This document shows, in pieces, positions 1 to 5,706 of a DNA stretch of 5,883 nucleotides. Position 1 is the first letter of the stretch; every line of letters starts with the position of its first letter. The notes under the pieces are model-generated. The model had not been told where the DNA came from. It searched no databases and saw only the letters and a program-made list of their open reading frames with translations. The translations under genes were made by a program, and so were the position numbers. Origin of the DNA: Bryobacterales bacterium (GTDB taxonomy: Bacteria > Acidobacteriota > Terriglobia > Bryobacterales > Bryobacteraceae); the NCBI GenBank assembly GCA_003132865.1, contig PKYZ01000483.1, positions 1 to 5,883 of the forward strand, in the 5' to 3' direction.

Positions 1-1
1 C

Positions 2-139
2 AAGATCGTTCGCTATATCGAGGAGAATCCGGTGGTGGCGGGGCTGGTGAGCAGAGGGGAAGATTGGCGGTGGTCGAGCGCGTTCGGCATGGCACAAGGA
101 CAGGCCAGGAGGCCAGGCCAGGAGGCCGGTCCCACCTAA
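2..139 (+). CDS. REP-associated tyrosine transposase (RAYT/Y1 family), C-terminal end only
   Basis: Only the last 45 codons lie in the window; the gene enters from the left edge in the frame starting at base 2 and stops at TAA 137-139. The translation contains Y-I-E-E-N-P-V-V-A-G-L-V followed by E-D-W-R-W-S-S-A, which is the conserved C-terminal signature of TnpA_REP/RAYT proteins (Y1 HUH-type transposases that act on REP palindromes). The catalytic HUH and Tyr motifs would lie upstream, so activity cannot be judged. The final residues after W-S-S-A-F-G are Gly/Gln/Arg/Pro-rich and are encoded by a 13-bp tandem duplication, so the extreme C-terminus is probably not the ancestral one. A REP-like palindrome at the other end of the window (5645-5696) fits a genome that carries such elements. 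It could be an intact gene or a remnant; the family call is fairly secure, intactness unknown. Confidence 0.8.
   Translation, partial: KIVRYIEENPVVAGLVSRGEDWRWSSAFGMAQGQARRPGQEAGPT
101..127. repeat. 13-bp tandem duplication in the transposase tail
   Basis: The unit caggccaggaggc occurs twice back to back (101-113 and 114-126), with one further matching base at 127. Thirteen is not a multiple of three, so one copy more or less changes the reading frame and stop codon of the transposase C-terminus. With a single copy the frame would run to the TGA at 141-143 instead of TAA 137-139. Confidence 0.85.
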
Positions 140-194
140 ATGAACAGTGTTGTGCTTTAGCCCACATCGCCGCAATGCAGGAATCGAACGGTGT

Positions 195-210
195 CGTGAC
201 TGCGGTCACA
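195..210. promoter_or_regulatory. CRP/FNR-superfamily-like operator upstream of ric
   Basis: The sequence CGTGA-CTGCGG-TCACA matches the CRP-type consensus TGTGA-N6-TCACA at 9 of 10 defined positions and contains the exact inverted repeat GTGAC/GTCAC (196-200 and 205-209). Its centre (202.5) is 41.5 bp before the A of the ric ATG. RIC genes are often controlled by FNR/NNR/DNR-like regulators of this superfamily in other bacteria. The match and spacing are seen in the sequence; which regulator binds, if any, is inference. Confidence 0.5.
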
Positions 211-231
211 GACCTTCGCCGCCGCGCCATC

Positions 232-243
232 GACAATTAGAGT
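232..243 (+). promoter_or_regulatory. Putative -10 element of ric (possible leaderless start)
   Basis: GACAAT (232-237) matches TATAAT at 4 of 6 positions and would place the transcription start at about 243-245, that is at or next to the ric ATG. This agrees with a class II activator site centred at -41.5 (195-210). No good Shine-Dalgarno sequence precedes the ATG; only a weak TAGAG is present at 238-242, too close to the start to be optimal. The hexamer alone is weak evidence. Confidence 0.3.
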
Positions 244-912
244 ATGCCTACTTTGACCGAAGAAAGAACCATTGGTGAAATCGCAGCGGAGTTTCCCGCT
301 TCGGTGCGCATCTTTGAGAAGTACGATATCGATTATTGTTGCGGCGGCAGGATCTCGCTGGCCGACGCCTGCGCCGGACGCGGCATCACGCCCGAACGAC
401 TGATCGACGAACTGGATGTCGCGCTGGCGCCCTCCCCCGGCGCGGCTCCCGACTGGCAGACCGCCAGCCTGACGGACCTCATCGACCACATCCTGACCAA
501 GCACCATGCCTGGTTGAAGACCGAACTGCCTCGCCTGTCCCGCCTGCAGCACAAGGTCGCGGCAGCGCACGGCGCGACGCACGCCGATTCGCTCGTCCCG
601 CTGGGTGAAACATTCGAGGCGCTCCGGCAGGAATTGGACGCGCACATGATGAAGGAGGAGATGGTGCTGTTCCCCATGATCCGGGCGGGCAGCGGCTCCG
701 TGGCCAACCCCATCCGCGTGATGGAGCATGAGCACGATTCAGCCGGCCGGGCGCTGGAGCGCATGCGCGCCGTCACCGGGAACTACGCGCTGCCCGCGGA
801 CGCCTGCAACTCTTACCGGGCGCTATTTGCCGGCCTCCAGGAGTTGGAAGCGGATCTGCACCAGCACATCCATCTGGAGAACAACATCCTGTTCCCGCGC
901 GCGAAACAATAA
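244..912 (+). CDS. ric: Iron-sulfur cluster repair di-iron protein (RIC; YtfE/ScdA/DnrN family)
   Basis: This 222-residue cytosolic protein is expected to repair Fe-S clusters damaged by nitric oxide or oxidants, using a non-haem di-iron centre; E. coli YtfE is 220 residues. The N-terminal ScdA_N domain (about 7-60) carries the family motif D-Y-C-C-G-G with Cys32-Cys33. The C-terminal hemerythrin-like domain (about 75-220) keeps all ligands that align with YtfE: His88 (YtfE His84), His134 and Glu138 in H-M-M-K-E-E, His164 in E-H-E-H-D, and His208 and Glu212 in H-I-H-L-E-N-N. ATG 244 is chosen because homology begins almost at once (T-I-G-E-I-A). The gene stands alone, between a transposase tail and reverse-strand gene fragments, so it may have arrived by rearrangement. 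A CRP/FNR-like site lies upstream, consistent with control by an oxygen- or NO-responsive regulator (inference). No truncation is visible. Confidence 0.95.
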   Translation: MPTLTEERTIGEIAAEFPASVRIFEKYDIDYCCGGRISLADACAGRGITPERLIDELDVALAPSPGAAPDWQTASLTDLIDHILTKHHAWLKTELPRLSRLQHKVAAAHGATHADSLVPLGETFEALRQELDAHMMKEEMVLFPMIRAGSGSVANPIRVMEHEHDSAGRALERMRAVTGNYALPADACNSYRALFAGLQELEADLHQHIHLENNILFPRAKQ

Positions 913-924
913 GAAACGGAACCG

Positions 925-1025
925 CGCTCCGGCCGCACGCTGCACGCCATGCGGAAGGTGGGCGCCAACTGCGCGGCCAGCTCGGCCAGCACGTCCGCCG
1001 TGACGTCGATGCCCAGTTGGATCAC
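925..1025 (-). pseudogene. 5' fragment of a minus-strand gene, possibly archaemetzincin-like
   Basis: A minus-strand reading frame opens with GTG at 1025-1023, 1 bp after the stop codon of the regulator fragment at 1027-1221, the spacing expected for a translationally coupled downstream gene. The first 30 or so residues (V-I-Q-L-G-I-D-V, then D-V-L-A-E-L-A-A-Q-L-A-P-T-F-R-M-A-C) resemble the N-terminal strand-helix of archaemetzincins (M54 zinc metallopeptidases), where a short strand is followed by a helix and a T-F sequence. After R-P-E-R the frame runs into sequence antisense to ric and loses any protein-like character. The zinc-binding HExxH region is absent. I read this as the amputated start of an old gene, cut near 913-930 at the ric junction. 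The family name is tentative; that it is a real gene start is somewhat better supported. Confidence 0.4.
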
Positions 1026-1026
1026 G

Positions 1027-1221
1027 TTACTTCAAGCCGTAGCGCTTCAGTTTGTTGTACAGCGTGGTGCGATCGATATCCAGAATGCGCGCCGCGCGGA
1101 AAAGGTTGTGGTCCGTTTCCCGCAGCACTCGCTCGATATGCACGCGCTCCACGTCTTCCAGCGTGCGGCCGCTGGGCGCGGTGGTTTCTGCTTCGTCCGC
1201 GGCGTATAGGGGAAGCAGCGG
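1027..1221 (-). pseudogene. C-terminal Fis-type HTH fragment of a sigma54-dependent (NtrC-family) response regulator
   Basis: On the minus strand the frame ending with TAA at 1029-1027 encodes about 64 residues that include R-T-L-E-D-V-E-R-V-H-I, R-V-L-R-E-T, N-L-F-R-A-A-R-I-L-D-I and R-T-T-L-Y-N-K-L-K-R-Y-G-L-K. This is the classic Fis-family helix-turn-helix that ends NtrC-type activators. An in-frame stop lies at 1224-1222, so the receiver and AAA+ sigma54-interaction domains are missing and no start codon is available: it is a 3' remnant. The break lies close to the beginning of the antitoxin gene on the opposite strand (ATG 1224). The fragment's stop is followed after 1 bp by the GTG of the next minus-strand fragment, so the two were probably an operon. 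The family assignment is strong; the remnant status follows from the missing domains. Confidence 0.8.
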
Positions 1222-1223
1222 TT

Positions 1224-1472
1224 ATGCCACTATACATTCCTGACGAAATCCTCGCCGCGGCTCACATTACCGAGCTGGAGTTGAAACGGGAGCTCGCCTT
1301 GACGCTGTTCCAGCAGGAGCGCCTGACTCTTGCACGTGCGAGCAGTTTGGCCGGAATGAACCAGCGGGAGTTTCAGCGCTTGCTGGCGGACCGCCGCATC
1401 CCCATTCAGTATGGAGTTGAGGAATTCAAACAGGATTTGGAGACCCTTCGCCAAATGGTCCGCCTTTTATGA
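1224..1472 (+). CDS. UPF0175-family protein, probable antitoxin of a UPF0175/DUF3368 pair
   Basis: The ORF encodes 82 residues, near the usual length of UPF0175 proteins. It begins M-P-L-Y-I-P-D-E-I-L, the typical strand/helix opening, and contains the HTH-like core R-L-T-L-A-R-A-S-S-L-A-G-M-N-Q-R-E-F (about 33-50) followed by L-L-A-D-R-R-I-P-I, and ends in an acidic helix D-L-E-T-L-R. UPF0175 genes commonly lie directly upstream of DUF3368 PIN-domain toxins, and the sequence after this gene is such a toxin in decayed form. The frame is open upstream of 1224, but family homology starts at this ATG, and a purine-rich GGGGAAG (1209-1215) could serve as a somewhat distant ribosome binding site. 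The last residues (M-V-R-L-L) may come from the deletion that removed the toxin's start. The protein seems intact and may still be made, without its partner. Confidence 0.75.
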   Translation: MPLYIPDEILAAAHITELELKRELALTLFQQERLTLARASSLAGMNQREFQRLLADRRIPIQYGVEEFKQDLETLRQMVRLL

Positions 1473-1790
1473 GCAGGTGCTCATGCCCCCTGCCGTGTAC
1501 CGAGAGTTAACGCGTCCTGATGTTCGACCGCCGCTGATTGACCGTGCGTCGTGCGTTGGCCTTGGAAAGGCAGGCAGATCTAATTCTGGTTGATGAGCGA
1601 ATCGGCCGGCGAGTGGCGATGGCTCTTGAACTCCGGGTCACCGGGCTTCTCGGCGTTTTGGCCGAGGCCAAACGGGCCGGTCTCATCGAGCGAGTCAAGC
1701 CATTCATCGAGGATCTTGCAGGAACGTGCCGGGTTTTGGATCAGCGCCGAGCTTGCTGCTAAAGTTCTCGCGGATCTGGATGAGGTGTGA
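1462..1790 (+). pseudogene. Degraded DUF3368 (PIN-like) toxin, pieces in three frames
   Basis: Three successive pieces match a DUF3368 PIN-type ribonuclease toxin. Frame 1 (about 1462-1537) reads F-Y-E-Q-V-L-M-P-P-A-V-Y-R-E-L-T-R-P. Frame 2 (about 1538-1717) reads A-D-L-I-L-V-D-E-R-I-G-R-R-V-A, then R-V-T-G-L-L-G-V-L and A-K-R-A-G-L-I. Frame 3 (about 1719-1790) reads E-R-A-G-F-W-I-S-A-E-L and stops at TGA 1788-1790. The N-terminal strand with the first catalytic Asp (family V-S-D-T-S-P-L) is missing, as is the middle G-E-A-E-A segment with a catalytic acid, so two internal deletions and a further shift near 1712-1721 have destroyed the gene. Only the V-D-E acidic motif remains of the active site. 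Intact members poison cells by RNA cleavage and are neutralised by the UPF0175 partner; this one cannot. Confidence 0.8.
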
Positions 1791-2095
1791 CTCTCGCCTA
1801 ACCCGGCACCTGCGCCGGAGGTTGAGAGCGATTCAACGGCCGAGCTCCCGCGGCGTTATCCGGCCCTTTTCGACTATGCCCACTCGCGTGGCTTGGGTGT
1901 GCTGGCCTGATAGTCGTCGCCAGGGGCGCCGCTACGACGTGACGCCGGTGCATTGGCCGCTCCGAAATCAGCCCGATCCTCTGTAGCAAGAGGACTTTAT
2001 GAACTAACTGTTAACTGGCCAATCTGCCGATTTCTATCCTTGTCCGCGTTTTCGGGTTTCTGAAGCGATCTTTGGCGACGCGATTGGCTACCGTA

Positions 2096-2113
2096 GGTAC
2101 TCCTGGTACTCCT
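2096..2113. repeat. 9-bp tandem duplication upstream of the TIGR03437 gene
   Basis: GGTACTCCT is present twice in a row (2096-2104 and 2105-2113). It sits just upstream of the putative extended -10 element at 2124-2132 and covers the place where a -35 hexamer would be. Confidence 0.7.
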
Positions 2114-2123
2114 CGTTGATTCT

Positions 2124-2132
2124 TGCTATATT
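2124..2132 (+). promoter_or_regulatory. Putative extended -10 promoter of the TIGR03437 gene
   Basis: TG-C-TATATT (TG at 2124-2125, hexamer 2127-2132) matches an extended -10 element with 5 of 6 hexamer bases. It would give a start near 2139 and a leader of about 29 nt. No clear -35 is seen 17 bp upstream, which is tolerated for extended -10 promoters. A short GGA (2159-2161) 6 nt before ATG 2168 is a weak ribosome binding site. Confidence 0.4.
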
Positions 2133-2167
2133 AGGACCTGCATGCTAAGCTGAAGAACGGATCAATT

Positions 2168-3049
2168 ATGAGACCCATCGCCATTCCTTTGTTTCTTTTC
2201 TGTGTAGCCTTCCTCTCACCGCGGGCCTCGGCCGTCACGGCCACCTATACGAACAGCAGCCAAAACGTCACTTTGACGGGTCTCGGCGGCACCGGCGGTG
2301 TAGGGCAGAGCCGGGTCGATTGGGGCGCCTGCGTGTACGATGGTACAAATACCAACTGCACAGTCTCGGCTCCCTACACGGGCGTGGGCGGCGGCGGGAC
2401 AATCTCGATAGTGTTGAGTTATCGAGGCAACGGGATATCTCCCTTTACGGCCAACTCGATCAGCCCGGGCAATGACCTGATCACGTTCGGTATCATGGCC
2501 GGCAATTCCGGCAGTATTGTGGTGAGCCTGGAAGAGAACACCGGCGCCAAGGTTACGTTTCTATCCGACAATTTCGTTTTTTATTATTCCAATGCCACAT
2601 GCACCGGAATCGCCGCCTCGTGCGCCGTCGGACAAGTGGGGCTTACGCCGAATGCTACGATTACGGGAACGGTTTTCGGCACATTTGATGCCACGCCTGT
2701 GATTGGAGCCGTCATCACCGCCAGCAGTTGGGGAGGGTTCCCCGCGCTGGCGCCAGGGACATGGATGGAGATCTACGGCACGAATCTTGCCAATGTCGTC
2801 TCTCAGAGTTGGGGCAGCGCCGATTTCAAGGGTAACGCGGCGCCCACTGCTCTGGCCGGCACCACGGTCACGATCGGCGGCCAGCCGGCGCGGATCTCCT
2901 ACGCTGGCGTTGCCCCGTTTGCGGTCAACGGCATGCTTCAGGTGAATGCCACAATTCCGCACGGCATTGGCTCGGGCCCGGAGGCCGTCGTTCTTACCAT
3001 CGGAGCCAACAACAACGCTTCGCAGCAAGTCACGGTCGCGGTAAAATAG
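2168..3049 (+). CDS. Secreted protein with C-terminal TIGR03437 domain (Solibacter family)
   Basis: This 293-residue protein starts with a Sec signal peptide: hydrophobic I-P-L-F-L-F-C-V-A-F-L (5-15), then a likely signal peptidase I site after A-S-A (20-22). Residues about 178-293 form the TIGR03437 domain, recognised by A-P-G-T-W-M-E-I-Y-G-T-N-L-A (195-208), W-G-S-A-D-F-K-G (215-222), T-V-T-I-G-G-Q-P-A (233-241) and L-Q-V-N-A-T-I-P (257-264). That domain is an Ig/TIG-like beta-sandwich of unknown role, greatly expanded in Solibacter-type acidobacteria. The N-terminal part (23-175) is rich in Gly, Ser, Thr and Asn, which suits an exported beta-rich domain, and holds four cysteines (55, 64, 145, 152) that could form two short disulfide loops. 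I do not recognise it. No catalytic motif or membrane anchor is visible. A structural, adhesive or substrate-binding surface role is only a guess. Confidence 0.85.
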   Translation: MRPIAIPLFLFCVAFLSPRASAVTATYTNSSQNVTLTGLGGTGGVGQSRVDWGACVYDGTNTNCTVSAPYTGVGGGGTISIVLSYRGNGISPFTANSISPGNDLITFGIMAGNSGSIVVSLEENTGAKVTFLSDNFVFYYSNATCTGIAASCAVGQVGLTPNATITGTVFGTFDATPVIGAVITASSWGGFPALAPGTWMEIYGTNLANVVSQSWGSADFKGNAAPTALAGTTVTIGGQPARISYAGVAPFAVNGMLQVNATIPHGIGSGPEAVVLTIGANNNASQQVTVAVK

Positions 3050-3114
3050 TCAGCCTAACCGCCGGCGCCTCTCCTTCGTCCAACGCTCCAGGGACGTAAC
3101 CAAATCCCGACCGC

Positions 3115-3118
3115 GGAG
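3115..3118 (+). promoter_or_regulatory. Ribosome binding site that favours ATG 3130 over TTG 3121
   Basis: GGAG at 3115-3118 lies 11 nt before ATG 3130 and only 2 nt before the in-frame TTG 3121. The latter spacing is too short for initiation, so ATG 3130 is the better start, although its spacing is a little long. Confidence 0.5.
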
Positions 3119-3129
3119 TATTGACTCAC

Positions 3130-5643
3130 ATGACCAGCTTGTGGCCGGACCTTCGATTCTCACTGCGGGCCATTCGCCGCAGCCCGCTCTTTGCGTCCGT
3201 GGCGATTCTTTCGCTGGCGCTCGGCATCGGCGCCAACACCGCCATTTTCAGCCTGATCGATACCATGCTGTTGAAGATGCTGCCGGTGAAGGATCCCCAA
3301 CAACTGGTCTCGCTCACCGATCCCACGTCGGGCGGCACGAGCATCGGCACCTCCACGGGCGAGCGCAATATCCTCTCCACGCGCGAATTTGAAGCCTTGC
3401 GGGACCGCACTCAGTCGTTTTCCGGAATGCTGGCGGCGCAGAGCGAACTGGACCACAACAACGCCAGTATCGACGGCAAGGCTCCCGAAGAACTGCGCAC
3501 CCGGCTGGTGAGCGGCGGCTATTTCCCGGTGCTCGGCGCCACCACCTTCATTGGCCGCCCGTTCACCGCGGCCGACGAGCGCGGTCCCGGCAGCGCGCCT
3601 TACACCGTCATCAGCTATGAATTCTGGCAGCGCCGCTTCGGCGGTTCGCCCGCAGTGCTCGATTCGCACCTCCACGTGGGCAAAGCCAACTTGACCGTCA
3701 TCGGTGTGGCGCAGCCGCATTTCCTCGGCGAAAATGTTGGCGAAGCACCCGACCTGTGGATCCCGCTCGACATGCAACCGCAAATAATGCCCGGACGCAT
3801 GTGGCTGGAAGACGATTCCGCGCACATCGCCGAGAAGGTGATGTGGCTGCACGTGATCGGCCGCCTGAAGCCCGGCGTTTCGCGCAAGCAGGCGCAGGCC
3901 AACGTGGACGTGGTCTTCAAGCAGGTGGTGGCCGAGGAATTTTCGAAACTCAGCCAAAGCCAACCGGATATCCTGAAGCAGAACCTGGTACTGCACGATG
4001 CCGGCGCGGGAGTCTCCAGCCTGCGCGGCAATATGGCCGATCCCCTGTATGTGCTGATGGCCGTGGTCGCGCTGGTGCTGATCATCGCCTGCGCCAACGT
4101 GGCCAACCTGCTGCTCGCCAGATCGCAAGCCCGCTCGCGTGAAATCGCTATTCGCCTGGCCATCGGCGCCGGGCGCGTGCGCCTGCTTCGACAACTTCTC
4201 ATTGAGAGCCTCGTACTGGCCATGTCCGGATGCGTGCTCGGCTTGGGATTCGCCTTCGCCGGCATCCGCTTCCTGCAGACGCTGAAGGTCCCCACCGATA
4301 TCCCCGTGGTCATTGCTCCCCAACTGGATCAGCGCGTATTGCTATACAGCCTGATCGCCGCCGTTCTGAGCGCGCTGGTGTTCGGGATTGCCCCGGCCTG
4401 GCAGGCGCTAAAGACCGACCTGGTGCCCGCGCTTCGTTCTGCCGGACTCACCGCCAGCGCCCGCCGCCGAACCATTGGCCGCAATGCCCTGGTAGTCAGC
4501 CAAGTGGCGCTGTCGCTGGTCCTGCTGGTTGCCACCGGCATGCTTCTGGATGGCTTCCGCAAAGTTTTGGTGATGAACCCCGGCTTCCGCATCGACCATA
4601 TCATGACCATGGATTTCGATACTTCGCTGGTCCCTGCTTCCGAGGCCACGCACGAGTTTTACCGCAACCTGATTGACCGCGCCCGCGCGCTTCCCGGAGT
4701 GAAATCGGCAACGTTGTCCCTGGTGGTGCCACTGGCCCCTAATCAGTCCAACCAAACCGTCATCCCGGAGGGCTTTCAATTCCCCAAGGGTCAGGAATCT
4801 GCCCAGGTGCTCCAAAACGCCATCGATGAGCGCTACTTCGACGTGATGCAAACTCCCATCCTTCGCGGCCGCGCGTTCACCACCAATGACAAAGCCGATT
4901 CCACGCGCGTCGCCATCGTCAATGAGGAATTTGCCAAGAAGTATTGGCCGAATCAGGATGCCGTCGGAAAAAAGATTCGTCTGGAAGATGCCAAGGGTCC
5001 GCTGTTCCAAATCGTCGGCGTCGCGAAGACTGCCAAGTACATCTTCGTCGCGGAACCTCCTCAGCCGTTCGTGTATTTTCCGTTCACGCAACACCCGCAG
5101 ACCAGCATGAGCATCCTGGTGGAGACCTACGGCGATCCGGCGGCCATGACGGCTCCTATCCGCGACGTGGTCCGCTCGCTAAACCCCGACCAGCCCATCT
5201 ACAACGCCCGCACGCTTGCGAATTTCTACGACCAGCGCGCCGTCGCAGTTTTCCTCATGATTCTTCAGTTAGTGGCTGCGATGGGAACACTCGGACTTGC
5301 GCTCGCCGTGGTGGGCCTGTACGGTTTGATCGCCTATTCGGTGAGCCGCCGCACGCAGGAGATCGGCATCCGCATGGCGCTAGGCGCGCAGCGTTCCGAT
5401 GTCGCGGCCCTGATCCTCCGCCAGGGCTTCGTACTGGCAATCATCGGCATCGCCATCGGATTCGCCGCCAGCATCGCTGTCCGCGGAATCCTGGCTCAGG
5501 GCTTGATCGGACTCGGAACCTTGAGCCCGGCGGTTTTGGCCATCGTCCCAGTGGGACTTTTGCTGGTCACCATGGCGGCCTGCTATCTACCCGCCCGCCG
5601 CGCCTCGCAAATAGACCCGCTCCGCGCCTTGCGCTGGGAGTAG
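3130..5643 (+). CDS. ADOP-type ABC transporter permease (duplicated MacB/FtsX)
   Basis: This inner-membrane protein of 837 residues is a tandem duplication of the MacB/FtsX permease unit, the layout called acidobacterial duplicated orphan permease (ADOP). The first half has a membrane helix at about 20-42 (containing L-A-L-G-I-G-A-N-T-A-I-F-S), a MacB_PCD periplasmic domain (about 50-290), and three helices at about 305-330, 358-383 and 400-425. The second half repeats this with a helix at about 452-472, a second periplasmic domain (about 485-690), and helices at about 702-735, 767-790 and 798-820. Each half has the coupling motif E-I-A-I-R-L-A-I-G-A (about 338) or E-I-G-I-R-M-A-L-G-A (about 744), and the protein ends A-R-R-A-S-Q-I-D-P-L-R-A-L-R-W-E. 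No ATPase gene is nearby, as is usual for these orphans, so substrate and energy source are unknown. MacB relatives work in efflux or envelope mechanotransmission. No frameshift is seen. Confidence 0.93.
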   Translation: MTSLWPDLRFSLRAIRRSPLFASVAILSLALGIGANTAIFSLIDTMLLKMLPVKDPQQLVSLTDPTSGGTSIGTSTGERNILSTREFEALRDRTQSFSGMLAAQSELDHNNASIDGKAPEELRTRLVSGGYFPVLGATTFIGRPFTAADERGPGSAPYTVISYEFWQRRFGGSPAVLDSHLHVGKANLTVIGVAQPHFLGENVGEAPDLWIPLDMQPQIMPGRMWLEDDSAHIAEKVMWLHVIGRLKPGVSRKQAQANVDVVFKQVVAEEFSKLSQSQPDILKQNLVLHDAGAGVSSLRGNMADPLYVLMAVVALVLIIACANVANLLLARSQARSREIAIRLAIGAGRVRLLRQLLIESLVLAMSGCVLGLGFAFAGIRFLQTLKVPTDIPVVIAPQLDQRVLLYSLIAAVLSALVFGIAPAWQALKTDLVPALRSAGLTASARRRTIGRNALVVSQVALSLVLLVATGMLLDGFRKVLVMNPGFRIDHIMTMDFDTSLVPASEATHEFYRNLIDRARALPGVKSATLSLVVPLAPNQSNQTVIPEGFQFPKGQESAQVLQNAIDERYFDVMQTPILRGRAFTTNDKADSTRVAIVNEEFAKKYWPNQDAVGKKIRLEDAKGPLFQIVGVAKTAKYIFVAEPPQPFVYFPFTQHPQTSMSILVETYGDPAAMTAPIRDVVRSLNPDQPIYNARTLANFYDQRAVAVFLMILQLVAAMGTLGLALAVVGLYGLIAYSVSRRTQEIGIRMALGAQRSDVAALILRQGFVLAIIGIAIGFAASIAVRGILAQGLIGLGTLSPAVLAIVPVGLLLVTMAACYLPARRASQIDPLRALRWE

Positions 5644-5644
5644 C

Positions 5645-5696
5645 GTAGGACAAGTCTCCGACTTGTCCAAAGGGACAAGCCGGAGGCTTGTCCTAC
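5645..5696. repeat. Dimeric REP-like palindrome after the permease gene
   Basis: Two hairpins stand side by side: GGACAAGTC-tcc-GACTTGTCC (5648-5668) and GGACAAGCC-gga-GGCTTGTCC (5673-5693), each with 9-bp perfect arms and a 3-nt loop. The whole unit is also one long imperfect inverted repeat with outer arms GTAGGACAAG (5645-5654) and CTTGTCCTAC (5687-5696); the two internal differences are transitions that still allow G-U pairs in RNA. It begins 1 nt after the permease stop codon. The shape resembles REP/BIME elements mobilised by RAYT transposases, one of which ends at 139. A 3' mRNA-stabilising or attenuating role is possible. A U-tract is absent, so it is not a standard intrinsic terminator. 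Confidence 0.75.
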
Positions 5697-5706
5697 TTGG
5701 GCCCAA

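Larger units (their letters stand above)
1791..2167. other. 377-bp stretch without a confident gene; possible remnant at its left end
   Basis: No complete gene is recognisable. Directly after the toxin pseudogene stop, and in the same frame, 39 codons stay open to TGA 1908-1910 and end in R-R-Y-P-A-L-F-D-Y-A-H-S-R-G-L-G-V-L-A. This looks protein-like but has no start codon and I do not recognise it; it may be the tail of another lost gene or chance. From about 1911 to 2090 I see no coding signal. The right end holds a 9-bp tandem repeat and a putative promoter for the gene at 2168. Confidence 0.5.

Noticed and set aside
157..735. 192-codon open frame on the minus strand
   Set aside because: It is antisense to the well-supported ric gene, has a His/Arg/Gly-rich composition typical of a GC-rich shadow frame, and shows no family motif.
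1017..1223. Upstream in-frame extension of the antitoxin ORF
   Set aside because: The extension overlaps the antisense regulator fragment and lacks homology; UPF0175 similarity starts at the ATG at 1224.
1807..1822. CCGGC-N6-GCCGG inverted repeat as a terminator
   Set aside because: Arms of only 5 bp and no T-tract; common by chance at this GC content.
1988..2007. AAGAGGA followed by ATG-AAC-TAA, a two-codon ORF with a good ribosome binding site
   Set aside because: Attractive as a leader or regulatory mini-ORF, but nothing links it to the gene at 2168, 160 bp downstream, and a chance match is likely in this spacer.
3121..3129. TTG 3121 as the permease start
   Set aside because: The ribosome binding site GGAG is only 2 nt away, and family members start with M-T-x-L-W as at ATG 3130.
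3160..4323. 387-codon open frame on the minus strand
   Set aside because: It is the mirror of the ADOP permease reading frame; the permease has clear domains and motifs, while this translation is His/Gln/Arg/Gly-rich without recognisable motifs.
5645..5700. Intrinsic terminator for the permease gene
   Set aside because: The hairpins are strong but no T-run follows; the doubled symmetrical layout fits a REP-like element better.
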